Positions 48,607 through 60,240 of a stretch of DNA of 64,000 nt are shown piece after piece. The first letter of the stretch is position 1. Every line of letters starts with the position of its first letter. The translations under genes and the position numbers were made by a program. The notes below the pieces were generated by a model. That model made no database searches. It saw only the letters and a program-made list of their open reading frames with translations, and was not told the origin of the DNA. The stretch comes from Sclerodactyla briareus (taxonomy: Eukaryota; Echinodermata; Holothuroidea; Dendrochirotida; Sclerodactylidae): assembly GCA_026419785.1 (NCBI GenBank), contig JAODTK010002610.1, positions 186,001 to 250,000 on the forward strand. The letters are read 5' to 3'.

Positions 48607-49854
48607 GTAAGGTTTATTTCAGTGTATTATAGTAATGCCAACAATCTGAAGTCAGAATCCATCATTAATTCGAGAGGTCATACGCTGACATATCAGTATA
48701 CTCCCAGGAGTTAACATGGAAAGAAGAACATACACGATGAAATGAAAAGGACAATAGTATAGTGGTTAAGACTCGATAGCTGTCATGAAAACGCTCGAGA
48801 GTTAAACAGTGCTAATATGAGGCTAAGAGGCAGCTTGTCCCACGTCCCAACGATATATACAATGAACCATTTCTCATGGAGGGCATATTTACTCATGTTG
48901 TTGGCGGAGCCAGGAGGGTTGAGTGATGCATCTTAAAGTCCGGACAATTACAAGAACATATCTTGCTCAACAGACAAGCACAAAGATTATGCTGGAACTG
49001 AGTTTCCACGCATTTGAAACATATAGCAGGACTTTGAAACGCATGTGGTTGTATTTGTATCTTTAAGTAGGTTAATTCTTTTCAATGTCACACATTAATA
49101 TAAGGTATACAGCAGAGTGAGCTGCTGACGATATGTAACATTGTTTGCAGCCAGGGTTATGTTACCGGCAAATATCGCTCGTGTTCCAAATTCCGTACCT
49201 CCCCTATCTAGAGTGCTTAGAACAAACAAAACGTATTGTTACGGTAACTTTTGCGTGAAGTTCTCAACCTGTCACGGATGTAATCAAAACGTGAGACGAG
49301 GAGTGGTCCCGAGTGAGAGACGCCGTGCAGAAGGGTATGATGTGTTCCAGTACAAAAATCTACTCATTAATAGGTCTAGACTGTTGTCCTACAAAAAAAA
49401 GATGTGGATACTCCCTCGTGTACTGGAAAACAGAAAACTAAACGTGATAGAGCATGTTGGACACTCCCACCATTGAAGGGACACCACCACGCCCACCCTT
49501 TAACCTACAGGACGTTCGCAAACCCAATGCCTAGCCCGTCAAACATTAGGGAGTCTCTGAACGGAAGGGGCGAAAATACGTCACCGCCATGTTGTGGTTA
49601 GATTGGGGTAAATGGATTGCCACACAATACGAAAACAAACAGTGATATTTTTCCAATCGACCCGAATGAGCCGCAACTACCCTGGAAGAACCAGCGCTTC
49701 ACGATTATAACATTTCAGTCGAAATACATACCCTCCCATACATAAGTATATATTACTTACATTGGGGTGTGCCGTCGACGTAGCCGGATATTGCCTCATA
49801 TGCTACCAAGCTTGCCACGTGACTGGTTTCTCATGAATTCCCTTCCTATCACAG

Positions 49855-49941
49855 AATCTGTGGCAGACGATTTTCCCTCTTCTTCGTCCTGGATTCGGAA
49901 CACTCGGCATCATCAAAGAAAATAATTCAACTTTTCGCCAG
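49855..49941 (+). CDS. TRPA1: TRPA1 exon: end of S2
   Basis: Acceptor 'cctatcacag', donor 'gtaagg'. The frames give FSLFFVLD, then LGIIKE, then IIQLFA, separated by one-base shifts. Together they fit the end of S2 and the KE..QxFQQ motif of TRPA1 ('YCKEAGQIFQQKRNY'). The exon is short and broken into three frames, so the call rests partly on position between S1 and S3-S4. Confidence 0.65.
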
Positions 49942-49984
49942 GTAAGGACTATCACCCACTCTGAAACACCCGGTCGAGTCATTC

Positions 49985-50115
49985 AGGCGGTATGCAGGAT
50001 TTCTCAACCCGGGAGGGGCGGTCATATCTGAGCTGAGCGCCCCACGCCCCCGAAAATTTTGAGGTTTTAACATCTCCCAGATCGCCGGAAATGCCCCTCG
50101 GGAGCATGAGAGGGA
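49985..50115. repeat. Dispersed repeat copy (family B)
   Basis: 'gagctgagcgccccacgccc' then 'gaaaattttgaggttttaac' then 'cagatcgccggaaatgcccc'. A diverged copy lies at 50.83-50.98 kb, with weaker hits at 29.8 and 51.4 kb. Confidence 0.6.
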
Positions 50116-50819
50116 CCGTGGTCAAATAACCACACATCGCGTAAGAACAAAGGCCTTTCTTGTGGGAATTACATGCTGAAAACAAAATGATCTTTGCACT
50201 CATACTGACATATATTGAATCTAAATATAAGGGCTGGGTCCCTTGCAACATAATATTCCACACATTCAACAACGCAATACGAGTAGTGAATGCATTGATT
50301 CCTCTGACGTAAAGCCCATACAGTATATGCCAGACACTAAACAAAAATTTCATTCATGGTCATTGATATGATTACAGTGCCGTATATGTTACCTTGTTTA
50401 ACCTGTAGAAAACGAGCTGGAGAGAAAAAAGTGACAATCGGTTCTTATGAATAACTGATTGGAAGTGTATTGACATGCATTTTCTGATCAGGCTGAGATC
50501 ACTGAGGGCACATTCGAAACGGCCTTATCCGGTCCGGGAATGAGGCGAACTGCATCGGGCTTTGGGGGGTGCGGCTGCAGCTGAGGGGGAACTGGCGCTC
50601 CAATGCATGAACGAACCATCGCCTGGAATCATGCATGATTTGCCAGGAGCAGTGGCACCGTTCGCAAACGCCCCCACCTCCGTGCTTTGATATATAAGGG
50701 TTTTACTTGGCAGCTTGATCTGTTGAGTTCCTTGCAGAAAGTTTCGATATGTGGTTATTTAGCCCATTCTCTCTGTAGTTTCTTCCTAACAGGTCTCTGG
50801 ATGCAAATCAGGGCCATCA

Positions 50820-50985
50820 ATCCGTTTCGTAAGAGTGGGGGGGTGGGGGAATGTGACTGCAAGTACTGCAGTGGACTGCCAATAATCGAGCGGAGCGCTA
50901 TGGTTGGAGCGTAGCGCACCTGAAAATTTTGGCTTTTTATACCTCAAGATCGCCGGAAATGGCACTGCCGGGGCTTTGCAAAAAT
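50820..50985. repeat. Dispersed repeat copy (family B)
   Basis: 'gcggagcgctatggttggag', 'gcgcacctgaaaattttggc' and 'aagatcgccggaaatggcac' repeat the order seen at 49.99-50.11 kb. Confidence 0.6.
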
Positions 50986-53067
50986 CTGGATGCGCAATTT
51001 CAGTAAGAAAGAAGAATGTTGAAGAAGAGGTTTCACTCTGCAGAATATAGGCGAGAATATAGCAACACAGCATCTACGGTCTCTATGCTCTTAGAAAGAA
51101 TACGTCAGCACGTGAGTTCAAACTAAATAAAAAACATACTTACAAATTTAACAATTTACGTGAGTATCTAAAGGAGCCCAATCATGCTTGGCACGACTCG
51201 TTGAGAAAGTTTCGAGAGCAATAGATCACTCAGATCGCAGGAAAATGTAGAGCTACTTTCCGTACTTGACTCGGGCGCAGCTACTAGGATTTTTTTGCAG
51301 GGGGAGGCGCTGGAGGAGGGAGGAGATAGAGCAGCGTGGGTTCGCCGACTTTTCGTCTTGGATGGACGGGGCACAGGGGGAACGAGAAACTATCTGAGCT
51401 CCGCGCCACCATGTGTTGGCGCGGGAGCTCCCACGAAAATTGTTGATTGTGCAAGCCTCCAGATGGGGGCTAAATGGCCTTCCCGCGTTTTAATGATCAA
51501 TTTTGTGATCAAAATTTTTTGTAATCGTTGAACATTTTGACTTTTATGCCAGACCTCTCGGTCCTAATCGTTTCCCCGGCTTTAACTTTCCAGCCGAATG
51601 TTTCAACAATGCTATTGCCTTGCTGCGCCATACTCACTATCCACAGCCCTATTTTTCTCATATTTCCATAGCACATCTGAGAAAATCATAATCCCAGCAG
51701 AATTTTAGTACATTTAGTCAACTTCACTCTACTGTCCCAATCATGATATAAACGCTTATGCCCTAAGAGCAGGCAACTTCCGAGTTGTAGTTCCCTGGAG
51801 CAACACGCGCTGAAAATTCAAGCATTCGGATAGCCTAGGATACGCAGTTCAAAATTGAACGTGGTTGAGAGAGGAAAGAAACGAACAAGAGTCTAAAGGG
51901 TTTAGTAATCCAAGATGTTGATTGTAGTTTTCAAGTTCCATGAGATTGTTGCTGTTATTATTTTCCCCACTCACAGATATGTACAAAGCTAGGGCCCGAT
52001 GATGAAGAAATTTCCCTATAGAGCTCGCAGAGATTTCGGGAGACGGAAGCACGGGACGGAATCCCACCACTATGACCGACGCGCGAAGCACGAACGTAGT
52101 TACTTACTTTTAAGCATTGGAGGCAAATTTGGCACATTTAGGCTACTGCCTTTCCTTGTCATGGAAAACAAACAAATCAGCTAGGTCTATATCCAAGGTC
52201 TTCGAATAATGACTACCGAATTTTTTTTTCTCTAAACTACTAATTTCATTGAGGGGAACAGGGGGGAGGGGCACATGGTTTCAAGATTGCTCGTGCCCCC
52301 CCGCCATTGCGACGCTACTGGGCTAGAGTACTTCAATGGTCGTTGATTCAAATATCTGATCGGAAGAGACACATCGTTTTGTTAGTATTTTCATGAATTT
52401 CGGGCTATAGGCCTCCCGATGTTATAGAATGCACCTCACATATTCCCTTATCTTTTTCACAATTAACAGCCTCAGTTTTTTGTAGGGGCGCTAGACAATT
52501 GAAATGGTGAGCTTGATTATATCCGAATATCAGATTATCCGGATATAATTACGCAAATCTCAAAAGGTTGCCAAAATTCCATTGAATTGACAAGGACCAC
52601 CATTTTTTTTTTTTTGTGTAAACATTTCACATTTGCTTCACCCCGCTCTTAATTCTCCCTTCTTTCTTCGCCCACTTTTGCCTACTCGATCTCACACTTG
52701 GACTATATGTACTGCCATCGTTGCTGTGACATGGTGTTGGCCCTGGCAGATTATTGTCAATCGTCCGACAAAGGGTCAACATAATTTAATGTCGAAATTG
52801 AGTTCAACTCATGCCTATATAGCGGTATTGGCGGATCCACCGAATCATTGTTAAAAACCCCATGACGTTTTCCCCCTGATATCGGTAGTGGGTGGTGGGG
52901 GGGGGGGGGGAGCTTCCGGCCCGATCCGATATTTTATCATCCGGGATACTTGGAACTGATGTAACACTGATTAGACAGCGAGGAGGGGGACTAGTGCTAA
53001 AATTGTGGAAACATTTTTTTCGACAAGTTTTAATATGACTAAATAGCCCTACGTCACTATTAGATTT
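50986..53067. other. TRPA1 intron, repeat-derived
   Basis: No exon seen. 'gagctccgcgccaccatgtg' and 'gcgcgggagctcccacgaaa' (51.39-51.44 kb) recall family B; G-runs at 52.26 and 52.89-52.91 kb belong to the poly(G/C) class. Confidence 0.45.
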
Positions 53068-53282
53068 TATTGTTTCTTCTGTTATTTTTTTTCCCACTTC
53101 GCCCGCCCCTACTCACTCCCCCCCCCCTTTCTCCTATTCCTCTCCACTTCTTCTCCTTTTCTTTCCCTTCTCCCTTCCTCCTTTTTCTCATCGTCCCTCT
53201 ACTTTTTGTCCTTTTTTCTCCCCTTCCCCTTTTTCTCTTCTTTTCCCCCCTTTTTATTTTTTTCCCCTCTTTCTCTTACCCG
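53068..53282 (+). repeat. C/T-rich polypyrimidine tract
   Basis: More than 200 bp of C/T with few purines (CTTTCTCC, CCCTTCTCC units). Phe/Pro-rich frames across it are artefacts. Confidence 0.92.
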
Positions 53283-53332
53283 GGGGGGCGCGCCCCCAAA
53301 GCCCCCCCCCCCTGGATACGCGCCTGTCATTG
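53282..53332 (-). repeat. Poly(C)-edged element fragment
   Basis: 'cccccccctggatacgcgcc' with an adjacent G-run; an inverted edge similar to the one at 43.25 kb. It immediately follows the polypyrimidine tract. Confidence 0.45.
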
Positions 53333-53447
53333 ATATACTGGCCAGGCACAAAGAAATGGGATAGAGACTGCACTCACTGGTCCAATCTACGGCGTTAGAT
53401 TCTAGGTCCCTGGATTGTTGTTGTTTTGTTTAGTCTTTATATCTAGT

Positions 53448-53500
53448 TTTATTCATTCATTCATTCATTCATTCATTCATTCATTCTTCATTCATCTAGT
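53448..53500 (+). repeat. (ATTC)n microsatellite
   Basis: About 11 ATTC units with one slip. Confidence 0.93.
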
Positions 53501-53737
53501 TGTTCAGTTGTTTATTAACAATACGTGGAAACGTGGGGTTGAGAAGACATCTTCTGAACAAATATCCGGGGAAGTACGCAGAGACTTGAAATGGCACTGA
53601 TGCTGCTCCATATACGACGATGTTAATACATAGATCCGAGCCCTCACAACAGCTGACATCTACCTTATACATCTGTCATCGAATCAATTAAATTAAAAAA
53701 TGTACTAATCTATCCTGGTCTACTACTCAGTGGACCA

Positions 53738-54022
53738 GTGGCGTACGCATGGGGGGTTGAGGTCAGAACCCCCCATGATCCAAGTGATCAATATATTGTT
53801 ACCCCACTTGCAACTAGTTTTTACCAGTTCTACAGTCGAAGTTTTTGCCAGCTTCATTTTCAGCAAATATTAACAGCAGCATGTGTCTAGAGCCCATAAA
53901 ATCGTACTTATTGGGCATATGAGGAGGGCGGGAGGCCACTATGAGACACTTCCCTTGGGTTCCCGACTCAACTCCCCCCCCCCTCTCCCCCCCCCCCCTC
54001 CCCCCATGCGTACGCTACAGCA
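53738..54022. mobile_element. Poly(G/C)-edged inverted-repeat element
   Basis: The left end 'cagtggcgtacgcatggggg', followed by 'ttgaggtcagaacccccc', is mirrored at the right end by 'cccgactcaactcccccc', a long C-run, and 'ccccatgcgtacgctacag'. About 285 bp in total, no coding capacity. It is the clearest complete copy of this family in the window. Confidence 0.72.
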
Positions 54023-54658
54023 TTGGACACTCACAGTTTTCGCTTGTCATGAACATTATTTTTTACAATTGATATGCACTGAGTCGGAGGGTATTTCCGA
54101 TTAGCTATTATCTTGTCTTGTAGCTCTTATAGTCTTTGTTGAGTGCTTGGGATTGGGGTTAGTGATTAGAATAAGTGTGTAACTAATCACAGAAATTCTT
54201 CCGAGACAATGCCCATCGGCCCAAAGTTTATGAAACCCTAATCAGAGGAAACGTCGGCTTTCAGGTGTTATGTTTAGGAGTTATTTCATTGGGCAAGGTC
54301 TTAATGTCCTTTGTTCTCCATGGTAGTGAGGTTGTATAGAATGAATAATGAAACAATGATTAGCTACAAGCTGATGCGAAAATTTTGCAATTTACAATCG
54401 ACACCAGTAATATCCACGTGGTGTTCATGAAGCACTATAATATGATCGATATACGATAAAAACGCAACATTACATATAAAAATCCTTGATGTCGTGGAAC
54501 CAGGCACGGCCGGACAAAATGGGGACAATCCAGCAGAAACTCTGTTGCTGTAATTGCCTAGCGTACGTTGTGTTCAGGCTCCTTGCGAGTCCCCAATAAA
54601 CACTTGAAATGTCCAAAATATGATATGACGCATGATTTTTTTTTGTCTTTCTTCCCAG

Positions 54659-54822
54659 GGCATCACTATTTCCTGGGCCGTGAATTACACCGAGTGGACT
54701 CTCTACGTCACCACGGTACTGTTCGGCATCCACTTTATTTTCCCGAGTGTGCCGTCATTTTGGAATCTCGGAGCTATCGCTGTCTTCGCCTCTTGGTTCA
54801 ACCTAATGTTGTATCTGCGTAG
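54659..54822 (+). CDS. TRPA1: TRPA1 exon: S3 and S4
   Basis: Acceptor 'tctttcttcccag', donor 'gtaggt'. After a short out-of-frame HHYFLG it reads VNYTEWTLYVTTVLFGIHFI (S3), then FPSVPSFWNLGAIAVFASWF and NLMLYLRR (S4). Vertebrate TRPA1 has 'ISNVLEWIIYTTGIIFVLP' and 'QWQCGAIAVYFYWMNFLLYLQRF'. The GAIAVxxxWxNxxLYLxR pattern is diagnostic of the family. The last codon is split before the Phe of the next exon. Confidence 0.95.
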
Positions 54823-56197
54823 GTAGGTCTGGTCTAAGAAGTTTTGGGATATAGAATCATAATAAACCCAGTTTGAAAACGGATGTCAAAATACCGTTTG
54901 TTATCAGCCAAGCCTTTGGGAAAACACAAATAAACTGACCAATGTTTACCATTTCCTATGAAAAACGTTTCGGCTAATGAAAAAAAACAGTGTTAACTGG
55001 GCATCCGAAATGTGTATTCCTGGTTAGCATTAGGCAACGGACTCTCCGCATCTTCTGTACAAATTGGCTATGAAAGACATGCCAATCCCGGCTGCCATTC
55101 TCCAGAGAAAATGCGTTAATACTGTGGTACTGTAATACTGGACACAAGAAATATATTCTGCCATGCCTGGCCCAGGCAGCATTGAGCCATGCACAAAGAA
55201 TGCGAGCTTTACTGTACCGAATTAGGTGTGACGTTTTCCCTTGGCCCTTGCTATCTCGCTCTGATTTTGCATGGGTTTGGTTTGATCATCTACACCGAAC
55301 GCATATGATTAGAGTTATCATGGTTATGGGAAAGGTGTGAAATTTCATTGGATTGGCTCTACATTGGCAAGAGACTTTTGTGCATTCCCCGAAGAACGTA
55401 TCCTTCGGTGCAACTGAGCTTCAGAAACGCGTTTTCTCGGGGGGATATAAAATAACAAGAAATTGTACCCCCATATTTTACAAAATATTTGTTGTGTAAT
55501 CCAGCAAATTTCCCTCAGATATACGCTTAGTTTACACCCTATATATCATTACATAGTGGTGCATGGGGTTCAACAATTAACTCACATTTCTTTGGAGATA
55601 AGTCCATTGACAGATGTATGTTCTCAAGCTTAGCCTATTTCTGCGCATTAAGTTAAATCATCATCTTTTTTTGAATGGCCCAACAAGCCAAAGAGCTTCG
55701 TGATTCTCGGACAGATGTGCAAATTTCTTCCTAACTATGCTACGCATTCTCGATTTCTGAGTTTACACCTGGGACCTAGTGTTGACCCAGATTTGAGCGA
55801 TATGGGAAAACACATAAAAATGTATGAACCTCATGCATCCTCGCTGTGGTGCGTTATCGTTTTACAAGCAGGTGTAACATACGTAGATTCAATACAAAAG
55901 TTGAACATCAATAACACCTAACTTGTACTGACACGAACTCGCCATTGTTAGCATAACCAAAGACCTACTGTTGACCAAACAAATGACCATATTGTCCGTA
56001 GTCGATGACCAACCAACTGAAGTTGAAAGACACCGGCTGTAAGCTGCAAACATGTTGCATGACTGCGTAGGTTCCTCAAATACATCAATATATCAATAAA
56101 AATGGAATAACTCAAAACACAGAAAAGGGCAGTTATGATGTGCATGTGAGAGTTTCTTGTGGAAAGAAAATCCTTTGATTCTCGTCCATCGTTCCAG

Positions 56198-56324
56198 ATT
56201 TACGCTGTCGGTAATATAAGTTATGTTATTGAGATCTCAAGACAATATGGTCCACGTTGCTGAATGTCTTTCTGGTCCTTATCATCGCCTTGCTATGGCC
56301 TTCTTAGTATGATGTCTATTGCAA
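56198..56324 (+). CDS. TRPA1: TRPA1 exon: S4-S5 linker and S5
   Basis: Acceptor 'catcgttccag', donor 'gtaagt'. It starts (R)FTLSVI, then VMLL, then after shifts EIS and TIWSTLLNVFLVLIIA, AMAFLV and MMSIA. Vertebrate TRPA1 has 'RFENCGIFIVMLEVILKTLLRSTVVFIFLLLAFGLSFYILL'. At least four one-base shifts are needed, making this one of the most disrupted exons, yet each fragment matches in order. Confidence 0.83.
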
Positions 56325-56402
56325 GTAAGTACTCGCAAAAAAGCATGAATGATGCTTGAGATGATTATGTAACAAGATCCTCGTGGAGGGAACTCGCGGA
56401 AT

Positions 56403-56482
56403 ACATTTGGAAGGGTTTAACGGAAGCTGGGAACAGCAGTACCAACCATTTGGAAGGGCTTAACGGCAAGCTAGGGAAAATC
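56403..56482 (+). repeat. Imperfect direct duplication
   Basis: 'catttggaagggtttaacgg' at 56404 and 'catttggaagggcttaacgg' at 56448, each followed by 'aagctgggaa/aagctaggga'. Confidence 0.75.
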
Positions 56483-56559
56483 GTCCCGTGACTACATAAG
56501 CAAAGATTTAACCTGCTTGATGAGGATGAGAAATATCAGAACTTATTATGTCATTAGAA

Positions 56560-56665
56560 AATAGAAGACAAAATAATGGCCGGGGTAGGACCCTGAACCC
56601 ACGACCTTAAAGTTGGGAACCGCGGTGATAAAACATTGATCAAACCAGTGTTCAGAAAGGTTTGA
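56560..56665 (-). mobile_element. Possible degenerate tRNA-derived SINE
   Basis: On the minus strand 'aaggtcgtgggttcagggtc' is a B-box-like block about 40 bp after 'gtttgatcaatgttttatca', a weak A-box candidate. The body is not recognised. Confidence 0.35.
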
Positions 56666-56746
56666 GAGAATGAGATGGATTTCGCAACGCCGAACCATTA
56701 CAGTGGAATCATCCATCACGGGGAATCCTTGAGTTATTATTTACAG

Positions 56747-56939
56747 GAGAACGAGGCGTTAAGTACTGGCCCTTGTCTATATTCGCGTGATCCCCATGAG
56801 TGGCGGGCGAGCTAGACTTCATGAATTCCGTCTGGAGCCTGCGACGATGGAGACCCAAACACTATCAAGTATTCGCCCATCTGCTCTTCTTCCTCGTCCA
56901 TGGCTCATTATCTGATCCAGATCCTCTGATGAATCGCTG
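56747..56939 (+). CDS. TRPA1: TRPA1 exon: pore loop and S6
   Basis: Acceptor 'ttatttacag', donor 'gtaaga'. The sense frame reads VKYWPLSIF, then after paired shifts VIPM and GELDFMNSVWSLRR, then HYQVFAHLLFFL and, shifted, MAHYLIQIL and LMN. GELDF is the TRPA1 selectivity-filter motif (insects GELDF/GELEF, vertebrates GDINY). The end fits S6 'FVPIVLMNLLIGLAVGDI'. The exon ends in phase 0 before IGLAVGDI of the next exon. Confidence 0.85.
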
Positions 56940-57127
56940 GTAAGAATCAGTCATGGCAGTGTAATCTATGTCGGTTAACAATTCAGCTCACTGCCGACAA
57001 AGGCCGGCGATCCTCTTTCAAAATCGGTTTCTGTAACGGCCCCTGTAGTCTGAGGGCGCTAAAGGACTTCTTTTTTCCTTCCTTTTTCAATATTGCCAGG
57101 CGCTCATTCTCGCAGAGCGCCGTAAAA

Positions 57128-57246
57128 ATATAAAATTTTTTTTTTTTTAATATTATTAGTAGTATTAGTAATATTAGTTATAGATTATTATTATTATTAT
57201 TATTATATTATTATTATATATTATATTTTATTATAGTATATATACA
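57128..57246 (+). repeat. AT-rich (TTA)n repeat
   Basis: Poly(T) followed by TTATTATTATTA and TATATATTATATTTTATT. Confidence 0.88.
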
Positions 57247-57537
57247 TAATAACTTGTGATGGAAAAGTTAGCTTCTATAATTATTATTACAGTTTCCGAG
57301 AGGAAGATGGGTAAGCAGTGGCATACTCTTCGGTTTCGTCAGAACCAAACGTTGGATCGTAGTCCAAAGAACAGGGTGGGATTTCAGGCTGCAAACCAGA
57401 CTCTGATATTCTCTATTGGCACTCGTCGAAAGCGAACAGTGGTCATGTTGGCCCGCGATCTCTTAGTATACGGCTAAAGACAGGTCCATAGATATACGTG
57501 ACTCGCAAACCCGATACGTCGGGTACCGATTGATATT

Positions 57538-57563
57538 CGGGGGGGGGGGGGGGGGGGGGGGGG
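57538..57563 (+). repeat. Poly(G) run
   Basis: About 26 consecutive G residues, next to 'ccctttctgtgatcctttag'. May mark a decayed poly(G/C)-edged element. Confidence 0.85.
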
Positions 57564-58119
57564 CCCTTTCTGTGATCCTTTAGCATGGTGTTCCCAAAAC
57601 AGAGGTCGGAGGATAGGGGCGTTCCTAATGGGGTATGAGCCGGGTCTGGGGGGGACATGTCAACTCTACTCGGCCGACGACCGGATCGTGATCGCGCGGC
57701 CAGATCTGAATCTTGGCGGAAGTTTCAGTTCAGTGTGATTCTGTGTCGGTAAGTAATTTGGGATTAAATCTAGTATTAAGGAGCGGTGTGATTAATGATC
57801 AATAATAAATAACAAATTAGAAAATTCAATGTGCACGGAGAGGCACTCATCAGACGTCTAAGTCGGAGAATACTTTTGAAAATGGTATTATTATGTTACT
57901 GAATGGAACGGAGCTTTGTATTCATATGCCTAAAGGAATTGACCATAACATTAGTGTTATATTAGCAATGTTGTGTTGTACAGCGGGACGTAACATTAGG
58001 CCTTTGTGACAGTTGAGTGTGACCTTGTGTGCATGGATCAGCCATAGATATCAGGTACAGAGGCCTCTTCAAATCTTAGCCATCCATTTTGATATCGAAC
58101 AGCGTCAATGTGTTAGAAA

Positions 58120-58420
58120 CTATATGCGTAGGCTGACACTATGACAGTGTGTTCCAAAGTTTAGAGAACCGGGGTGATACGCGACGTCATAACCGAATAG
58201 CAACGTATAACAAAGGCTCTGAATTTTATCGCGGAACTGGTGCCCGGCAAGAACTCGGAGTACTGCATGTACGCGATACGGCTGGGATTTCGATTTAGGC
58301 CACTGACGTTCTCTTGCGAATGAACCTAACTCCTGGAGAGGGGCGGAGAACCATACAATCACTGCGTACTCACAAGGGGTCTTGAGGGGGAAGTTCCATG
58401 CAAAACATGAAGGCACAAAT
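58120..58420. repeat. Interspersed repeat copy (possible family A relative)
   Basis: 'cagtgtgttccaaagtttag' and 'tgcccggcaagaactcggag' follow the pattern of family A. The minus-strand frame across it has no recognised domain. Confidence 0.35.
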
Positions 58421-59324
58421 TACAAGTCGATGGGTGTATATATGATATAAATATTGATGTGTGTTTTATCGATAGTAGCCTAACGTTCAACCGCGATTAT
58501 ATAACAATGCACCAGAGTACAACAGTGAACCAGAGGCGATACCGTGTGGATGGTGGTTGCGAACCCTCTGCGAAATCGTGCTGTCGTCAGAACTTCTCAT
58601 GTTGGGGATTCAGTGGCTTTACACGAGGCACTGCCAATGTCGCAGATCCAGGAATCCAGGATTTCATCTGGGGAAGGATACCTCAAGGCAAAGCCGAAGA
58701 GATCAAGGAGGGTGAACAGTATGCAATTTGAAATGCCTCAAATCACAACATCATCTTTTAGTAATTGTTTTTCCATGTACTGTGAGAATTTGGAATGGAC
58801 TGCCCCAGGATGTAGTGATGTCAAAAGAATCATGCGATATCAGAGGGACATTTTGTGCCTACTTGAATTTTAGCGTTAGCAATTAATGAATTTGACAGCC
58901 ACTCTAGTGACCTCCTAGTTAGGCTCCCTCGTGGAAGATTCAGTCAGGAGGCAAACCAGCAAAGTACAAATTACAAAGTAATATGATTCAAATACACTCA
59001 CCAGCATGACCCTAGCCCAATGGCTTCCACCCTATTCTCTATTTATTCATATTCTGAATTTATTGCACTCATCTTTGTCTCGCCTGAATGAAATTCAGGA
59101 AAAGACTTAATGGTCACTTTGGCGCGTGTGTTGTGTTATGTGTGTGTATGTCACACTTCCTTGTTAGCAAGGATTTCTCACAAAACCATGAGGCCGAAAT
59201 TACGGTATTTCATTACATTCGTTTGGGGATTAGGCTTATTTGAGTAATTTCATTGTTTAAGAACTCGTTCGCAAGATTTACGTACGCAAGAACTGTGTGC
59301 TACAGTGCATGTAGGTTGCATGTA

Positions 59325-59725
59325 GGACCTGGATGACAGGTGACCTAATTAGATTTTCACCTAAATTAATGCAATTAAGGGGTCTATTTGGCATAATTTA
59401 ATGCGAAGTTTTTCAAAGTTTGTTGGATTATCACGAAACTTTGGTGTATGTGGTCTACCATGGTTCCCCAAGAAATTGGAGAAGTGAAGTCGGGGGTCAC
59501 TTGATGGTCATTTTTAACATTTCTAATTTTGCCTATTTTAATTGCAATTTTTGAAAGTTTTGTTTGAATTTCCCTTTCCTTCCTTTCCACCACACCTTTG
59601 GTAGCTGTGATCCCACCTTTGATCCTGATCATTTTGACTGTACAGCTGGGGGGGGGTCAGTAGAGGTCATTCATTTATGTGCCTAATTTGCATAATTATT
59701 TCCAAATTTCCCACTTTGATAAAGA
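59325..59725 (+). repeat. GGTCA-rich repeat (family C)
   Basis: 'gggtcacttgatggtcattt', 'gtcagtagaggtcattcatt', 'tttggcataattt' and 'cctaatttgcataattattt'. Same vocabulary as 31.85-32.06 kb; a diverged interspersed repeat. Confidence 0.5.
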
Positions 59726-60084
59726 ATTTCGCCCAACTCAGTAATGTATGGTTCCGCTAAAAAAAAAAACAGATTTTCTGGAATCTGATGTGTTTGATTT
59801 TCATAAATTTCTTAAATTCCTCACATAATAAACTTCTGTTTTAGAATGAAAGCCACAGCACTGAGGATTAGTAAACATACGCGTAGCACCCTGTGAACAA
59901 TTTTAACTTTAAAAAACTAACTGTCTGTTCTAAACAGCGCCGCACAAGCAAACCCAAAAACCCCTCTCTTAACCCTAAACCCAACCAATTTGATTAGGTT
60001 GATAAGCACCAAAAATACTGTAACATTTTTCTTTCCATTTTCCTTTTTTTTTTCTTCTTGCCTCTCATCCTTCCTCGTCTTCTT

Positions 60085-60240
60085 AACCTGTGGCTGACAC
60101 CCAACCCCAAAAACCCCAAAAAAACAAAAAAAAAAAAACGCACCCCCCCACCCCCAAAAAACAAAAAAACACAAAAAAAAACCCCAAAAAAAAAAAACCC
60201 CACCAAACAAAAAAAACACCCCCCCCCCTCCCGGATATGT
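60085..60240 (+). repeat. A/C-rich low-complexity tract
   Basis: Alternating A-runs and C-runs (CCCCAAAAAAAC units), ending 'cccccctcccggatatgtgc'. Confidence 0.9.

Noticed and set aside
58459-58873. Overlapping + strand frames of 90 and 109 residues
   Set aside because: No known domain, no splice partners; probably repeat-derived.
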